DNA of 64,000 nucleotides from Chryseobacterium koreense CCUG 49689 (lineage in GTDB: Bacteria; Bacteroidota; Bacteroidia; Flavobacteriales; Weeksellaceae). Under the pieces are notes generated by a model. It searched no databases. It saw nothing but the letters and a program-made list of their open reading frames with translations, and had not been told where the DNA came from. The stretch covers positions 62,001 to 126,000 of the forward strand of contig NZ_LFNG01000005.1 in NCBI RefSeq assembly GCF_001045435.1, in the 5' to 3' direction. Both the position numbers and the translations under genes were made by a program. Shown piece after piece: positions 54,266-63,748 of the stretch (position 1 is the first letter of the stretch; each line of letters opens with the position of its first letter).

Positions 54266-55561
54266 TCAGTCTATCGAACTACTTAGAATCTCAGCCAATT
54301 TTTGGGTGAGATTTTTTCTTGAAAACCGCTCGATTTCTTGGGGCTTTGAAGAACGGCTTCCGTTTTTCCAGTCATTGAACTTATCAAGGATAAATGATTT
54401 CAAACCGGTGAAATCATCATAGGAAAAGTGTTTTCCCGCATTCGTTTCATCAAGGATTTTCTCTACATCGGCATCTTTCGGACCGAAAGAAAGGATTGGG
54501 TTTCCTGTGGCGAGGTATTCAAAAATTTTTCCGGGAATAATTCCTTTCGAACTTTCATCCGGAAAATTCGTAATCACCAACAAATCAGAATTCTGCATTT
54601 CTGCATTGGCTTCGCCATGGGAAAGATAACCGAGGTTTTTAACTGAATTCTTTAGCGCAGTATTTTCGATATTTTCTAAAATCTTGCCATCAATTCTTCC
54701 TGCGAATTTGAGCTCAAAACCATTTCTAAAATCCTCATTTTCAATAATAATATCATTTAAAACTTTCCACAAAATTTCCGGATTTCTAAGCTGTTCCAAA
54801 ACGCCGATATAGCTTAAGGTAAATTTCGGACTGAAAGTTTTTTCACCCATTTTTTCCTCGTCGTCAAATCCATTGGTGATGCAAAAAGCGCGCGCTCCCC
54901 TTTTCCTGAAATTCTCGGCATCGGTAAAACTTGTGGCCAAAGTGATGTCTGCGTTTTCAAAAACTTTCTGTTCTAAAACACGGTGTTTTTCATCCGATGA
55001 TTTGCTGAGCTTCAGGTGCTTGTAATAAGAAATTTCCGTCCATGGATCCCGGAAATCGGCAATCCACTTCAAATTCGGGAAATCCTTTTTCAATTCAAGC
55101 CCTATTAAATGGAGAGAATGTGGCGGTCCCGTGGTCACCAAAGCATCGAAATGGTTTTCCTTTAAATACTTCTTCAGAAACCTTACAGAAGGTTTCACCC
55201 AGAAAATTCTAGCATCAGGAATGAAGAAATTTCCACGAATCCAAATGGAAATTCTGGATTTCCACGATTGGTTTTTGCCGACATCGAACTGTCCCGCTTT
55301 GAATTTTTTATTGTCTCTTCCAAAAATTTCAGCCAATTGATAAGGTTCCCAGATTTTTGTCTTAATGATTTCCAAATCCTTTGGTACTTCCTCCGCCAAT
55401 GTTTTGTCAATAATCGGGTAACTTGGATTTTCCGGAATAAATACGGTCGGTTTCCAGCCAAATTCCGGAAGATATTTCACAAACTTCAACCAACGCTGTA
55501 CTCCCGGTCCACCGGAAGGCGGCCAGTAATAGGTAATGATTAAAATTTTGTTTGGCTTCAA
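54266..55561 (-). CDS. Glycosyltransferase, family 4-like
   Basis: A 431-residue GT-B glycosyltransferase. The donor-domain end carries GIIPGKIFEYLATGNPIL, the usual nucleotide-sugar E-x7-E region, and the N-terminal domain opens with ITYYWPPSGGPGVQRW, common in the GT4 group. The acceptor, probably a surface polysaccharide, cannot be told. It is convergent with the cysteine synthase (7-bp gap) and follows YfhO on the same strand (downstream by 77 bp). Confidence 0.88.
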   Translation of the reverse strand: MKPNKILIITYYWPPSGGPGVQRWLKFVKYLPEFGWKPTVFIPENPSYPIIDKTLAEEVPKDLEIIKTKIWEPYQLAEIFGRDNKKFKAGQFDVGKNQSWKSRISIWIRGNFFIPDARIFWVKPSVRFLKKYLKENHFDALVTTGPPHSLHLIGLELKKDFPNLKWIADFRDPWTEISYYKHLKLSKSSDEKHRVLEQKVFENADITLATSFTDAENFRKRGARAFCITNGFDDEEKMGEKTFSPKFTLSYIGVLEQLRNPEILWKVLNDIIIENEDFRNGFELKFAGRIDGKILENIENTALKNSVKNLGYLSHGEANAEMQNSDLLVITNFPDESSKGIIPGKIFEYLATGNPILSFGPKDADVEKILDETNAGKHFSYDDFTGLKSFILDKFNDWKNGSRSSKPQEIERFSRKNLTQKLAEILSSSID

Positions 55562-55638
55562 ATTTCCAGTTTAAAATTTAAGATTTCTAGACTGATGTTT
55601 GGCAAAAGGAATCAGCAACAAATGAATTGAGTCCTCTG

Positions 55639-58209
55639 TCAAACAGACTCCTCCTTCGTTGCAACAGAAACCGTTTTCTTTCTGTACAGCCAATAAATTC
55701 CACCCAAACTCAGCAGCAAAAACACCCCGAAAGCCAACATCGAAATCATTTTGCCTTTTGCAATTACTGCAGGCTCGAAAACCATCTTTATCACGTGATT
55801 TCCTGCAGGAACATGAACCGCCCTCAACAAGTAATCGGCTTTAATATAAGGAACTTCGTTTCCGTCGATCAACATTTTCCAACCTTTTGGATAATAGATC
55901 TCTGAAAAAACGGCTAATTGCGGAGTTTTCGATTGTGATTTGAATTCGAGTTCGTTGGGTTGATATTTTGTTAAACTTAAAAAAGCCGTAGAGTCCGCTG
56001 CGATTGGTTTACCATCAAAATACTTCCGGTCGTCTTTCGAAATGATGGCCGTTTTCTTGGAATCGATTTCGCCAATCTGCCGGATTTCCTCATTCGGATT
56101 GTCCACAAATTTCACTTCTGAAACAAACCATGCATTTCCGTTCGCATTTGGATTTAAGACCGCATCGGGTTTTTCCTGATCACCAAAAATCATGTACTTT
56201 GTGTTTAGCATATTCAGGATTCGCGGAACTTTTGCGGTGTCCATTTTGCCGAAATACTCATTGATCAAATCGTCATATCTTCTCAGTTTCACGGCATGAT
56301 AACCGCCGATCGAGGATTTGAAGTAAGAAGTGTTGGTCTCACTGAACGTTCCCAAAACCTGGTTGTAGATGCGGTAATGCGTTTTGTCTTTTTCGGAAAT
56401 CGCTTCCAAAGTTTGGTTGACTTTTGCTTGATTCAAAAGTGATGCAAGATTCGGATTGTCCCCTACTTTTTGCATCAACAGATCTGAATTTTCAGTTTGG
56501 AAAGGATTTTCGGCAAATGCTTTGTCCACAAAATTTTGATTGTTCAGGTAACGCTTGTTCACGCTCCACAAGTCGAAGAGACTCACCAAACCAATCACGA
56601 TAATCACTATATTTTGATTCAATTTTTTCTTTAAACTCAAAAATAAAAGAGCTGCGGTAATTCCTACATAAATAATGGCTTTGATGGCATCCACCCGAAA
56701 CATCTTAAATCTTTCGTCCACCAAAAAATCAAGCAGATATGGTGGCAGATAAGTTTTTTCGGTTCCGGTATAAAATCCTAAGATTGATTTTCCGAAGATC
56801 AGCAGCAGGAATGTAATCCCTAGAACGGCAGAACTTACATAAGTTAAGATTTTCTTTTTGTAGTCATCTGTTAAAATATTTTCCGGTGAAGTTTCGGTGT
56901 TTTCATTTGAATTAAAAAATCGGTATAGACCTACCATTGCTACAAGCGGAAATAGCAATTCCACCACCACCAAAATAGAACTCGGCGCCCGGAATTTGCT
57001 GTAAAACGGCACAAAATCGATGAAGAAATCCGACAATGCCATGAAATTGCTTCCCCAAGCCAAAAATATCGTGAGAATGGAAGCTGCCAAAATCCAGTAC
57101 CGGTATTTTTTCCAGGCAAAGAAAAATCCTAGAATCGCCAGAAAAATCACCACTGCACCTTGGTAAGCCGGTCCAGAAGTTCCAGGTTGTTCTCCCCAAT
57201 AAGTGAGCGATGAGAATCCCTTGGAAATCCGGTCCATTTCAGCTTGTGAGGTCACGTTTTGCTGCACCAATTCCTGAATCTGCGCCATCATTTTTTCAGA
57301 ACCTTCCTCGTTGCTTGCACCTCCCATTAATCTGGGAATGAAAAGGTTTAAGGTTTCCAATTTACCATAGCTCCACATCAGCATCGATTCTTTGTCCATT
57401 CCCGATTTGTCAGAGGAATGTCGATCATTGTTTAGGATCTGCTTTCCGCGAACGGTTTCGGTGATGTATTCAGAATTCGCCATCATTCTTTGGGAATTCA
57501 TGCCGACTCCAAGAATCATTGCCAAAGCTAGGATCCCATTGGAAATTCCAAAATGTTTCCAGGTAATCTTCCCTTTAAACGCCCTGAAAAGTTCTGACAA
57601 GAACAAAAATCCAAGCGCAATGAAAAGATAATACGTCATCTGTGGATGGTTCGCCGAAACCTGAAGTCCCATGAACAAGGCGGTAACAATGAATCCCAGG
57701 ATATATTTCTTTCGAATATAAACCAAAAGAACTCCCGCCAAAAGTGGCGCAAAATAAGCAACCGTGTGGATCTTACCGTTGTGACCTGCAGCTAATGCGA
57801 TATAAAAATAAGTGGAAAGGCCGAAAAAGGTAGCTCCCAAAAGTGCATATTTCCAGTTTCTGACCGCGACCAATCCAAGCAGAAAAAATCCGGAAAAAAG
57901 CAGAAAAATATAGTTCGCCGGTTTGGGCAAAAAGTTTAAAACACCATCAATACTCTTGATGACATCTCCGCGAAACTGCGCCCCCATTTGATAAGTCGGC
58001 ATTCCGCCAAACATGGAATCGCTCCAATAAGTTTCCTCACCGTTTTGGGCTCGGTAATCTAGTAATTCCTTTGCACCGCCTTTGTATTGCACAATGTCAT
58101 GTTGAAAAAGCTGTTTCCCGGTCAAAACTGGATTTGCGTAAACCAAAGCCAAAATCACGAACAGCATCAAACACCCGACAATGAAAATGAGTTTTTTATT
58201 TTTTGCCAT
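55639..58209 (-). CDS. YfhO-family membrane protein
   Basis: An 856-residue polytopic membrane protein with about 12-14 hydrophobic segments and a soluble C-terminal region before the last segment. The YfhO family (bacterial membrane protein, GT-C-like) is seen in FQHDIVQYKGGAKELLDYR and in GGMPTYQMG. In Firmicutes YfhO takes part in glycosylation of lipoteichoic acid; in this phylum the role is open. A -7 TATCTTTG (58236-58243, minus) gives a 22-base leader. It precedes a glycosyltransferase on the same strand, fitting surface-sugar assembly. Confidence 0.85.
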   Translation of the reverse strand: MAKNKKLIFIVGCLMLFVILALVYANPVLTGKQLFQHDIVQYKGGAKELLDYRAQNGEETYWSDSMFGGMPTYQMGAQFRGDVIKSIDGVLNFLPKPANYIFLLFSGFFLLGLVAVRNWKYALLGATFFGLSTYFYIALAAGHNGKIHTVAYFAPLLAGVLLVYIRKKYILGFIVTALFMGLQVSANHPQMTYYLFIALGFLFLSELFRAFKGKITWKHFGISNGILALAMILGVGMNSQRMMANSEYITETVRGKQILNNDRHSSDKSGMDKESMLMWSYGKLETLNLFIPRLMGGASNEEGSEKMMAQIQELVQQNVTSQAEMDRISKGFSSLTYWGEQPGTSGPAYQGAVVIFLAILGFFFAWKKYRYWILAASILTIFLAWGSNFMALSDFFIDFVPFYSKFRAPSSILVVVELLFPLVAMVGLYRFFNSNENTETSPENILTDDYKKKILTYVSSAVLGITFLLLIFGKSILGFYTGTEKTYLPPYLLDFLVDERFKMFRVDAIKAIIYVGITAALLFLSLKKKLNQNIVIIVIGLVSLFDLWSVNKRYLNNQNFVDKAFAENPFQTENSDLLMQKVGDNPNLASLLNQAKVNQTLEAISEKDKTHYRIYNQVLGTFSETNTSYFKSSIGGYHAVKLRRYDDLINEYFGKMDTAKVPRILNMLNTKYMIFGDQEKPDAVLNPNANGNAWFVSEVKFVDNPNEEIRQIGEIDSKKTAIISKDDRKYFDGKPIAADSTAFLSLTKYQPNELEFKSQSKTPQLAVFSEIYYPKGWKMLIDGNEVPYIKADYLLRAVHVPAGNHVIKMVFEPAVIAKGKMISMLAFGVFLLLSLGGIYWLYRKKTVSVATKEESV

Positions 58210-58313
58210 ATTTAATTTGATAATAGAAGAAAGAGCAAAGATAATAGACTTACAATTGTTGCGCTACAATTGCTCAGTTGAAAATTGGGGTTATAGAGTT
58301 AACTTATTTGGAA

Positions 58314-58345
58314 AACCCTTTCAGCATTAAAATAGCGAAAGGGTT
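58314..58345 (-). terminator. Terminator of the DUF4834 gene
   Basis: On the minus strand AACCCTTTC (reading 58345 to 58337) pairs with GAAAGGGTT (58322 to 58314), a perfect 9-bp stem, around a 14-base loop. It lies directly after the DUF4834 stop. Confidence 0.7.
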
Positions 58346-58349
58346 GTTT

Positions 58350-58565
58350 TTATTTCTCGTCTTCTTTCACTTCTTCATAATCCACCGTTTCCGCATCCCA
58401 GTTTAGTTTGGAATCCAGATTCTTTTTTGCTTTTTGGGTGGTGGTATCGTCCTCTTTTCTCTGCTGTGGGAATCTGTAGAAAGTATTGAAAAACAATCTC
58501 TTGAGCATATTCCAAAGAAAGAATATGATGATTACCGTGAGAACTAATTCAAATATATACTTCAT
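58350..58565 (-). CDS. DUF4834 small membrane protein
   Basis: A 71-residue protein with one N-terminal membrane segment (about residues 5-25) and a charged cytosolic tail with FYRFPQQRK. It is the DUF4834 pattern found only in Bacteroidota and has no known function. It lies 49 bp downstream of the lipoprotein gene on the same strand and is probably co-transcribed with it. Confidence 0.72.
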   Translation of the reverse strand: MKYIFELVLTVIIIFFLWNMLKRLFFNTFYRFPQQRKEDDTTTQKAKKNLDSKLNWDAETVDYEEVKEDEK

Positions 58566-58614
58566 TTTTTCTGAATGATGGACAAAGAAATCTTTGGATT
58601 GTCCATGGTTTCGA

Positions 58615-59670
58615 TTATGGATTTACGGTGACGGTCGAGTTGGAAACACTTTTCATCGTTTGGGACTGTTTCCCATCTGAAAGCGTTTCAACCTGTGAAG
58701 TTTTCACGTGCATCGTCTGATTCTTGATCCAACCTGTGTGCTGATCCAAAAGGATTTTACCGCTTTGGGTGAGCTCGGAACTCATTGTTCTGCTCATTTG
58801 TTGCTGGGTCTGCTTATCAGATTTCTTTGGAATTCCACCGGAAACCGCGATTTCTGCATCTCCATTTTGCACACCTTTAAAAACGTAAGTTGTAATGAGT
58901 TTCACTTTTCCGTCCGGAGTCGCGTTTTCATGTTCACTCCAGCTTTCGCCCACTTTCACGCCTTTTGCGGGAAAAAGTACCAGATTTTTGGTAAACTGTT
59001 CCTTCAGAACTTTTTCATTAAAACTTGCCTTAAAGCTTTTCAAAAACTCTTCCCTCTCTTTTGCGTCCTTCAATAAGGTGTTTACAGATGCGGCAACCTT
59101 GCTGTAAACCGGATCAAAACCAGTGATTGATTTCACATTTCCTTTGGAATCCATCTTCAGATTTAGGGTGTTGCCTACCAACGCCTTATTCACTTTCCAC
59201 ATCATTTTAAACTGCTCTTCAGTCGGCTCTGCAGCTTTGGTATCGGTGGAGATCGATTTTCCATTGGCAGACTGTGAATTCTTTTTCCGCAACAAATTGA
59301 TGGTGATGTCATAAATTCCATTTTCAAAACCATTTACCAGGAAAGACATTTCATCGGTGGTTTCATTGGTTCCGCTTTGGGATTGTCCGTTCGGAGCGGT
59401 AAGAGTCTGCACATCTTTCTGGACCGTAATCAAAGGGTAAGACTTTCCTTTTTCCAGGACAAAAGTTTGACGAAAAACTCCCGCTGAATCTTTGATTGCA
59501 AGAACCGGAGCAGCAGTTGTTTCGGGATTTACCAATTTTGTGGAATCTGCCGGAACTTCCACAGTGATGGTTTTTCCGGTTTTTGGGTCAACTTTTGTGA
59601 CGGTTTTTGTTTCTTTTTTACATGAAACCAAGGCTATTGAAAGGAGCGCAATTGCAGTGAGTTTTTTCAT
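58615..59670 (-). CDS. Lipoprotein resembling DUF6263
   Basis: A 351-residue lipoprotein: leader MKKLTAIALLSIALVSC with the acylated cysteine at residue 17, then a KKETKTVTK linker rich in T and K. The body is a beta-rich domain of about 250 residues (FVLEKGKSYPLITVQKD, MDSKGNVKSITGFDPVYSK), which matches DUF6263-type proteins. No enzymatic motif is visible. A -7 TAAATTTG (59723-59730, minus) predicts a 48-base leader. Probably co-transcribed with the DUF4834 gene. A periplasmic role is likely; function unknown. Confidence 0.7.
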   Translation of the reverse strand: MKKLTAIALLSIALVSCKKETKTVTKVDPKTGKTITVEVPADSTKLVNPETTAAPVLAIKDSAGVFRQTFVLEKGKSYPLITVQKDVQTLTAPNGQSQSGTNETTDEMSFLVNGFENGIYDITINLLRKKNSQSANGKSISTDTKAAEPTEEQFKMMWKVNKALVGNTLNLKMDSKGNVKSITGFDPVYSKVAASVNTLLKDAKEREEFLKSFKASFNEKVLKEQFTKNLVLFPAKGVKVGESWSEHENATPDGKVKLITTYVFKGVQNGDAEIAVSGGIPKKSDKQTQQQMSRTMSSELTQSGKILLDQHTGWIKNQTMHVKTSQVETLSDGKQSQTMKSVSNSTVTVNP

Positions 59671-59853
59671 TAATGTCTAAAATTTTTGATCAAAAAATTC
59701 CGGATTTATTTGGAATTAGCGACAAATTTAAGGTAATTATTCCACCCCCTTTTCCAAATGCTGAAATTTTAACTTTTTTTAATGTTTGCCGAAAGAAAAA
59801 CCCCTCCAACTTGTTCGCTGAAAGGATTTCGTAGTTATTTTACCGGGGAAAAT

Positions 59854-60372
59854 TTACTTTTCAGACAATTCTTTCAAAGTTTTCAGTCCACCGCCATAAG
59901 ATTTTTCCATCTCTTTATCCATGAAAAGTTTCATCAGATTCATGGGATAATCCAGCTCGCAATCCATGGTCCAGGTTACATTGGTACTGTTTCCTTCCGG
60001 ACTGAGAATCAAATCAGAAGTCGCATCACTTTCAAAAGGTTCCTTGAAAAGCATTTTGGTGGACTGTTTTTGATTTGGAACGAGCGCGGTGATTTCATGG
60101 CAACCTTTTCCCACTTTGTCGTTTCCGGACCAGCAATATTTATCACCCACTTCTCCGGTTGTTCCAGAATATTCCAATTTCAGGTTTGGATCCAGATGCA
60201 TCCACGGATTCCATTCGTTAAACGATTTCATGGAATTCATGTGCTGGTACACTTTTTCGGCAGGAGCATTGATTACGGTGGAAGTCTCAAAATGGTACTT
60301 TTTACCCATCAGAAACATGATGATTACCAGCAAAACCACTATTGCCAATAAAATTTTTAGGAATTTTTTCAT
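59854..60372 (-). CDS. SRPBCC-family protein with an N-terminal membrane anchor
   Basis: A 172-residue protein. The first 25 residues form a membrane anchor (MKKFLKILLAIVVLLVIIMF). The rest is an SRPBCC (polyketide cyclase/START-like) domain: FETSTVINAPAEKVYQHMN, SFNEWNPWMHLDP, and the last helix GLKTLKELSEK. Function unknown; hydrophobic-ligand binding is the usual theme. A -7 TACCTTTG (60392-60399, minus) gives a leader of about 15 bases. It is unrelated in sequence to the SRPBCC protein of the carotenoid operon. Confidence 0.8.
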   Translation of the reverse strand: MKKFLKILLAIVVLLVIIMFLMGKKYHFETSTVINAPAEKVYQHMNSMKSFNEWNPWMHLDPNLKLEYSGTTGEVGDKYCWSGNDKVGKGCHEITALVPNQKQSTKMLFKEPFESDATSDLILSPEGNSTNVTWTMDCELDYPMNLMKLFMDKEMEKSYGGGLKTLKELSEK

Positions 60373-60542
60373 AATAGTTTAATTTTGAAAACAAAGGTAA
60401 AATTAAATTTTAAGTAAATTTGTTGACATTCAATAAAATTTTTGCGCAGAATTCGGGCAGCACTCAACGTTAATGCACCTTATTCTTAAAAACAAATGGG
60501 ACACAAAACATTGTGAACCCAGATCACATCAAAAATAAATCA

Positions 60543-62567
60543 ATGAAAAACCCACTTTTAGAAAACTTTCAAACTCCTTATCAAACCGCACCTTTTCACG
60601 AAATCAAGGAGGAACATTTCCTTCCTGCTTTTCAGGAATTGATCAAGATTTCGGAAAAGGAAATAGACGATCTCGTTGAAAACCAAACGGATCCCACTTT
60701 TGCCAACCTGATTGAACCGCTTGCTTTTTCAGGTGAAAAACTAGATGTGGTTTCCAATATCTTTTTTAATCTAAATTCAGCCGAAACGAATGACGAAATC
60801 CAGAAAATCGCACAGGAAGTTTCGCCACTTTTAACTGAATTTTCAGCAAAGATTTCACAAAATGAAAAACTTTTCATGAAAATCAAGAAAGTCTTTGACG
60901 AAAAGGAAAAATACGAGCTGAATGAAGAGCAGCAAATGCTTCTGAATGAAACCTACAAAGGATTTGTCAGAAGTGGCGCACTTTTAAACAATGAAGATAA
61001 AGAGAAATTCAAGAATATCTCGATTGAACTTTCCAAAAAATCGCTGCAATTTGGGCAAAATGTTTTGGCGGAAACCAACAATTATTTCAAACACCTCACC
61101 AACGAAAAGGAACTGATAGGAATTCCCGAAGCAATTCTTCAGCAATACCGCGAAGAAGCTAAAGAAAGAGGACTGGAAGGTTTTGTGGTGACTTTGCAAT
61201 ATCCGAGTTATATCCCTTTGATGACCTATGCCGAAAACCGCGAATTGAGGAAGGAACTCGCTTTAGCCAGCGGGAAAAAAGGATTTCAGAATAATGAATT
61301 CGACAATCAAAATCTAATCAAAGAAATCATTTCATTAAGACAGGAAAAAGCAAAGCTGCTTGGTTACAAGTCTTTTGCGGATTATGTTTTGGAAGAGCGG
61401 ATGGCAAAATCGCCGGAAAAAGTCAATGCGTTTTTGAATGAACTTCTCCAAAAAGCAAAACCTTTTGCAGAAAAAGAAATCGCGGAACTGAAATCTTTAG
61501 CAAAAGCCGATGGAATTGACGAAATCCAAAGTTATGACCACGCTTTCTACGCCGAAAAATTGCGAAAACAGAAATTCGATTTGAATGACGAGGAATTGAA
61601 ACCTTACTTTCAACTGGAAAAAGTAGAAGAAGCCGTTTTCGGACTAGCAAAAAAACTTTTCGGATTGGAATTTGTGGAGGTCCAAAACATCCAGAAATAT
61701 CATCCGGAAGTGAAAACCTATTTGGTGAAAGAACGGCAGGATGAATTAAAAGCAGTCCTTTATGTGGATTATTTTCCAAGAAAAGGAAAAAGAGCGGGAG
61801 CTTGGATGACGAGCTTCAAAAATCAGTTCAAGAAAAATGGCGAAAATTCCAGGCCGCATATTTCTGTGGTGTGCAATTTTTCGAAACCTACTTCCGATGC
61901 GCTAAGTTTGCTGACTTTCCAGGAAGTGACCACGCTATTCCATGAGTTCGGACACGCTTTGCACGGAATTTTGGCCGATACCACCTATCCTAATCTTTCG
62001 GGAACTTCGGTGAAATGGGATTTTGTGGAACTTCCGTCGCAGTTTTTGGAAAACTATTGCTACGAACCGGAATTCCTGAAAACCTTCGCGAAACATTATC
62101 AAACCGGGGCAATTTTGCCGGATGAGAAAATCCATAAAATTTCAGATTCCAAAAACTTTATGGAAGGTTACCAAACGATGAGGCAACTTGGTTTTGGGAT
62201 TTTAGACTTGGCATATCATTCCCAACCTGAAAAAGTGGGCGACATCAAAACCTTTGAAGTGGACGAAACCAAAGCCACGAATCTTTATCCATCAAATCCG
62301 GAAACGGTGATGAGCACAAGTTTTTCGCATATTTTCCAGGGTGGATATTCGGCGGGATATTATTCCTACAAATGGGCAGAAGTTTTGGATGCGGATGCCT
62401 TTCAATATTTCAAGGAAAATGGAATCTTCAATCCTGAAATAGCCGCCAAATATAAGATTCTGCTCTCTTCCGGCGGAACAAAAGACCCGATGGAACTCTA
62501 CAAAGCCTTCCGCGGAAGCGAACCAAAAGTGGAAAGCTTGCTGAAAAGGGCATTTTCAATGGGATAA
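60543..62567 (+). CDS. M3-family oligopeptidase (Dcp/OpdA-like)
   Basis: A 674-residue zinc metallopeptidase that cleaves peptides in the cytosol. The HExxH zinc motif is H467-E-F-G-H471, and the third ligand E lies about 29 residues later in KWDFVELPSQ. The upstream GTG at 60513 in the same frame gives an odd extension, so the ATG at 60543 (MKNPLLENF) is preferred; it matches family starts. The first 200 residues form the helical cap. Peptidyl-dipeptidase Dcp and oligopeptidase A are closely related and cannot be separated here. Confidence 0.92.
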   Translation: MKNPLLENFQTPYQTAPFHEIKEEHFLPAFQELIKISEKEIDDLVENQTDPTFANLIEPLAFSGEKLDVVSNIFFNLNSAETNDEIQKIAQEVSPLLTEFSAKISQNEKLFMKIKKVFDEKEKYELNEEQQMLLNETYKGFVRSGALLNNEDKEKFKNISIELSKKSLQFGQNVLAETNNYFKHLTNEKELIGIPEAILQQYREEAKERGLEGFVVTLQYPSYIPLMTYAENRELRKELALASGKKGFQNNEFDNQNLIKEIISLRQEKAKLLGYKSFADYVLEERMAKSPEKVNAFLNELLQKAKPFAEKEIAELKSLAKADGIDEIQSYDHAFYAEKLRKQKFDLNDEELKPYFQLEKVEEAVFGLAKKLFGLEFVEVQNIQKYHPEVKTYLVKERQDELKAVLYVDYFPRKGKRAGAWMTSFKNQFKKNGENSRPHISVVCNFSKPTSDALSLLTFQEVTTLFHEFGHALHGILADTTYPNLSGTSVKWDFVELPSQFLENYCYEPEFLKTFAKHYQTGAILPDEKIHKISDSKNFMEGYQTMRQLGFGILDLAYHSQPEKVGDIKTFEVDETKATNLYPSNPETVMSTSFSHIFQGGYSAGYYSYKWAEVLDADAFQYFKENGIFNPEIAAKYKILLSSGGTKDPMELYKAFRGSEPKVESLLKRAFSMG

Positions 62568-62571
62568 AAAA

Positions 62572-62614
62572 ATTGCCGCAAATTCACTGCCAAAGCCTGC
62601 GGATTTGTGGCAAT
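62572..62614. terminator. Hairpin between the M3 peptidase and nitronate monooxygenase genes
   Basis: ATTGCCGCAAAT (62572-62583) pairs with ATTTGTGGCAAT (62603-62614) with one wobble. It sits between convergent genes and may stop both, but lacks a long T run. The left arm contains TTGCCGCAAATTCAC, which recurs in altered form at 36152-36166. Confidence 0.5.
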
Positions 62615-62624
62615 CTGTTTTGAT

Positions 62625-63611
62625 TTAAAAACCGAAATTTTTCGGCGTTGCATCAAATTCCTTCAGCAGTTTTTCAAAGACTTTTTCCACAGGAAGAATC
62701 TCGTCAATGAGTGCAGAAACCTGCCCGATTTCGAGTTCTCCTTCCTCCAGATCTCCTTCAAACATGCCGTGTTTTGCTCTTGCTCTGCCTAAAGTTTCCT
62801 TTAAAGCCTCCACATTTCGTCCGGAATCGTACAGTTTTTCAATTTCGTAATAGAATTTGTTTTTCACCAGACGGACCGGGGCAAGTTCTTTCAGGGTAAC
62901 GTGTGTATCGCCTTCATTGAGGGAAATGACCTTTTTCTTAAAGTTTTCATGAGAACTCGCCTCCACGGTGGCTGCGAATCTGGAACCGATCTGAACGCCG
63001 TCTGCACCCAGAATCATTGCCGCCTTCATTTGTGAACCGAGCCCGATTCCACCCGCAGCAATCAATGGTTTCGAAATATGTCTTTTCACATTGGGGATCA
63101 GGCAAAACGTGGTGGTTTCGTCCCTTCCATTGTGACCACCTGCTTCAAAACCTTCGGCAACAATGGCATCAACTCCGGCATCTTCACATTTCATGGCAAA
63201 CTTCGTGGAAGAAACCACGTGTGCGACTTTCAGACCTTCTTTCTGCAAGGTTTCTGTGTAAGTTTTTGGATTTCCCGCTGAAGTGAAAACGATCTTCACG
63301 TCTTCTTCCAAAATGATTTGAATGATTTCATCCAAATTTGGGTACAGCATCGGGACATTGACCCCGAAAGGTTTGTCGGTTGCCTGTTTGCACTTTTGAA
63401 TATTTTCTCTCAAAATATCGGGATACATGCTGCCTGCACCAATCAATCCCAATCCGCCACAATTGGAAACCGCAGAAGCAAGCCGCCATCCGGAATGCCA
63501 AATCATGCCGCCTTGAATGATGGGATATTTGATTTCAAACAAGTTGCAGATTTTGTTCTGATTCTCATTATAGATCTTTTCAGCGATGCCGAAATGGATA
63601 AAGTTGCTCAT
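62625..63611 (-). CDS. Nitronate monooxygenase (2-nitropropane dioxygenase family)
   Basis: A 328-residue FMN-dependent TIM-barrel enzyme that oxidises alkyl nitronates. FMN-contact blocks are visible: PIIQGGMIW near the start, then GGLGLIGAGSM, AEGFEAGGHNGRD and GGIGLGSQM, with ADGVQIGSRF. The frame opens at 63728 with 39 residues that fit no family start, so the ATG at 63611 (MSNFIHFGIAEK) is chosen. Related enoyl-ACP reductase II (FabK) shares these motifs and is an alternative reading. Confidence 0.85.
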   Translation of the reverse strand: MSNFIHFGIAEKIYNENQNKICNLFEIKYPIIQGGMIWHSGWRLASAVSNCGGLGLIGAGSMYPDILRENIQKCKQATDKPFGVNVPMLYPNLDEIIQIILEEDVKIVFTSAGNPKTYTETLQKEGLKVAHVVSSTKFAMKCEDAGVDAIVAEGFEAGGHNGRDETTTFCLIPNVKRHISKPLIAAGGIGLGSQMKAAMILGADGVQIGSRFAATVEASSHENFKKKVISLNEGDTHVTLKELAPVRLVKNKFYYEIEKLYDSGRNVEALKETLGRARAKHGMFEGDLEEGELEIGQVSALIDEILPVEKVFEKLLKEFDATPKNFGF

Positions 63612-63748
63612 GAAGTAAAAATAAAGAAATGCGGGGAAATAGACAATAGGTTCGCCTGGACTGAAAACTTTTTTGGGATGGTAAATTATGTTTGCGGCGG
63701 AAAATGGGCTAAACGAAAAAATCTCCACTATCGCAGAGATTTTATGTA

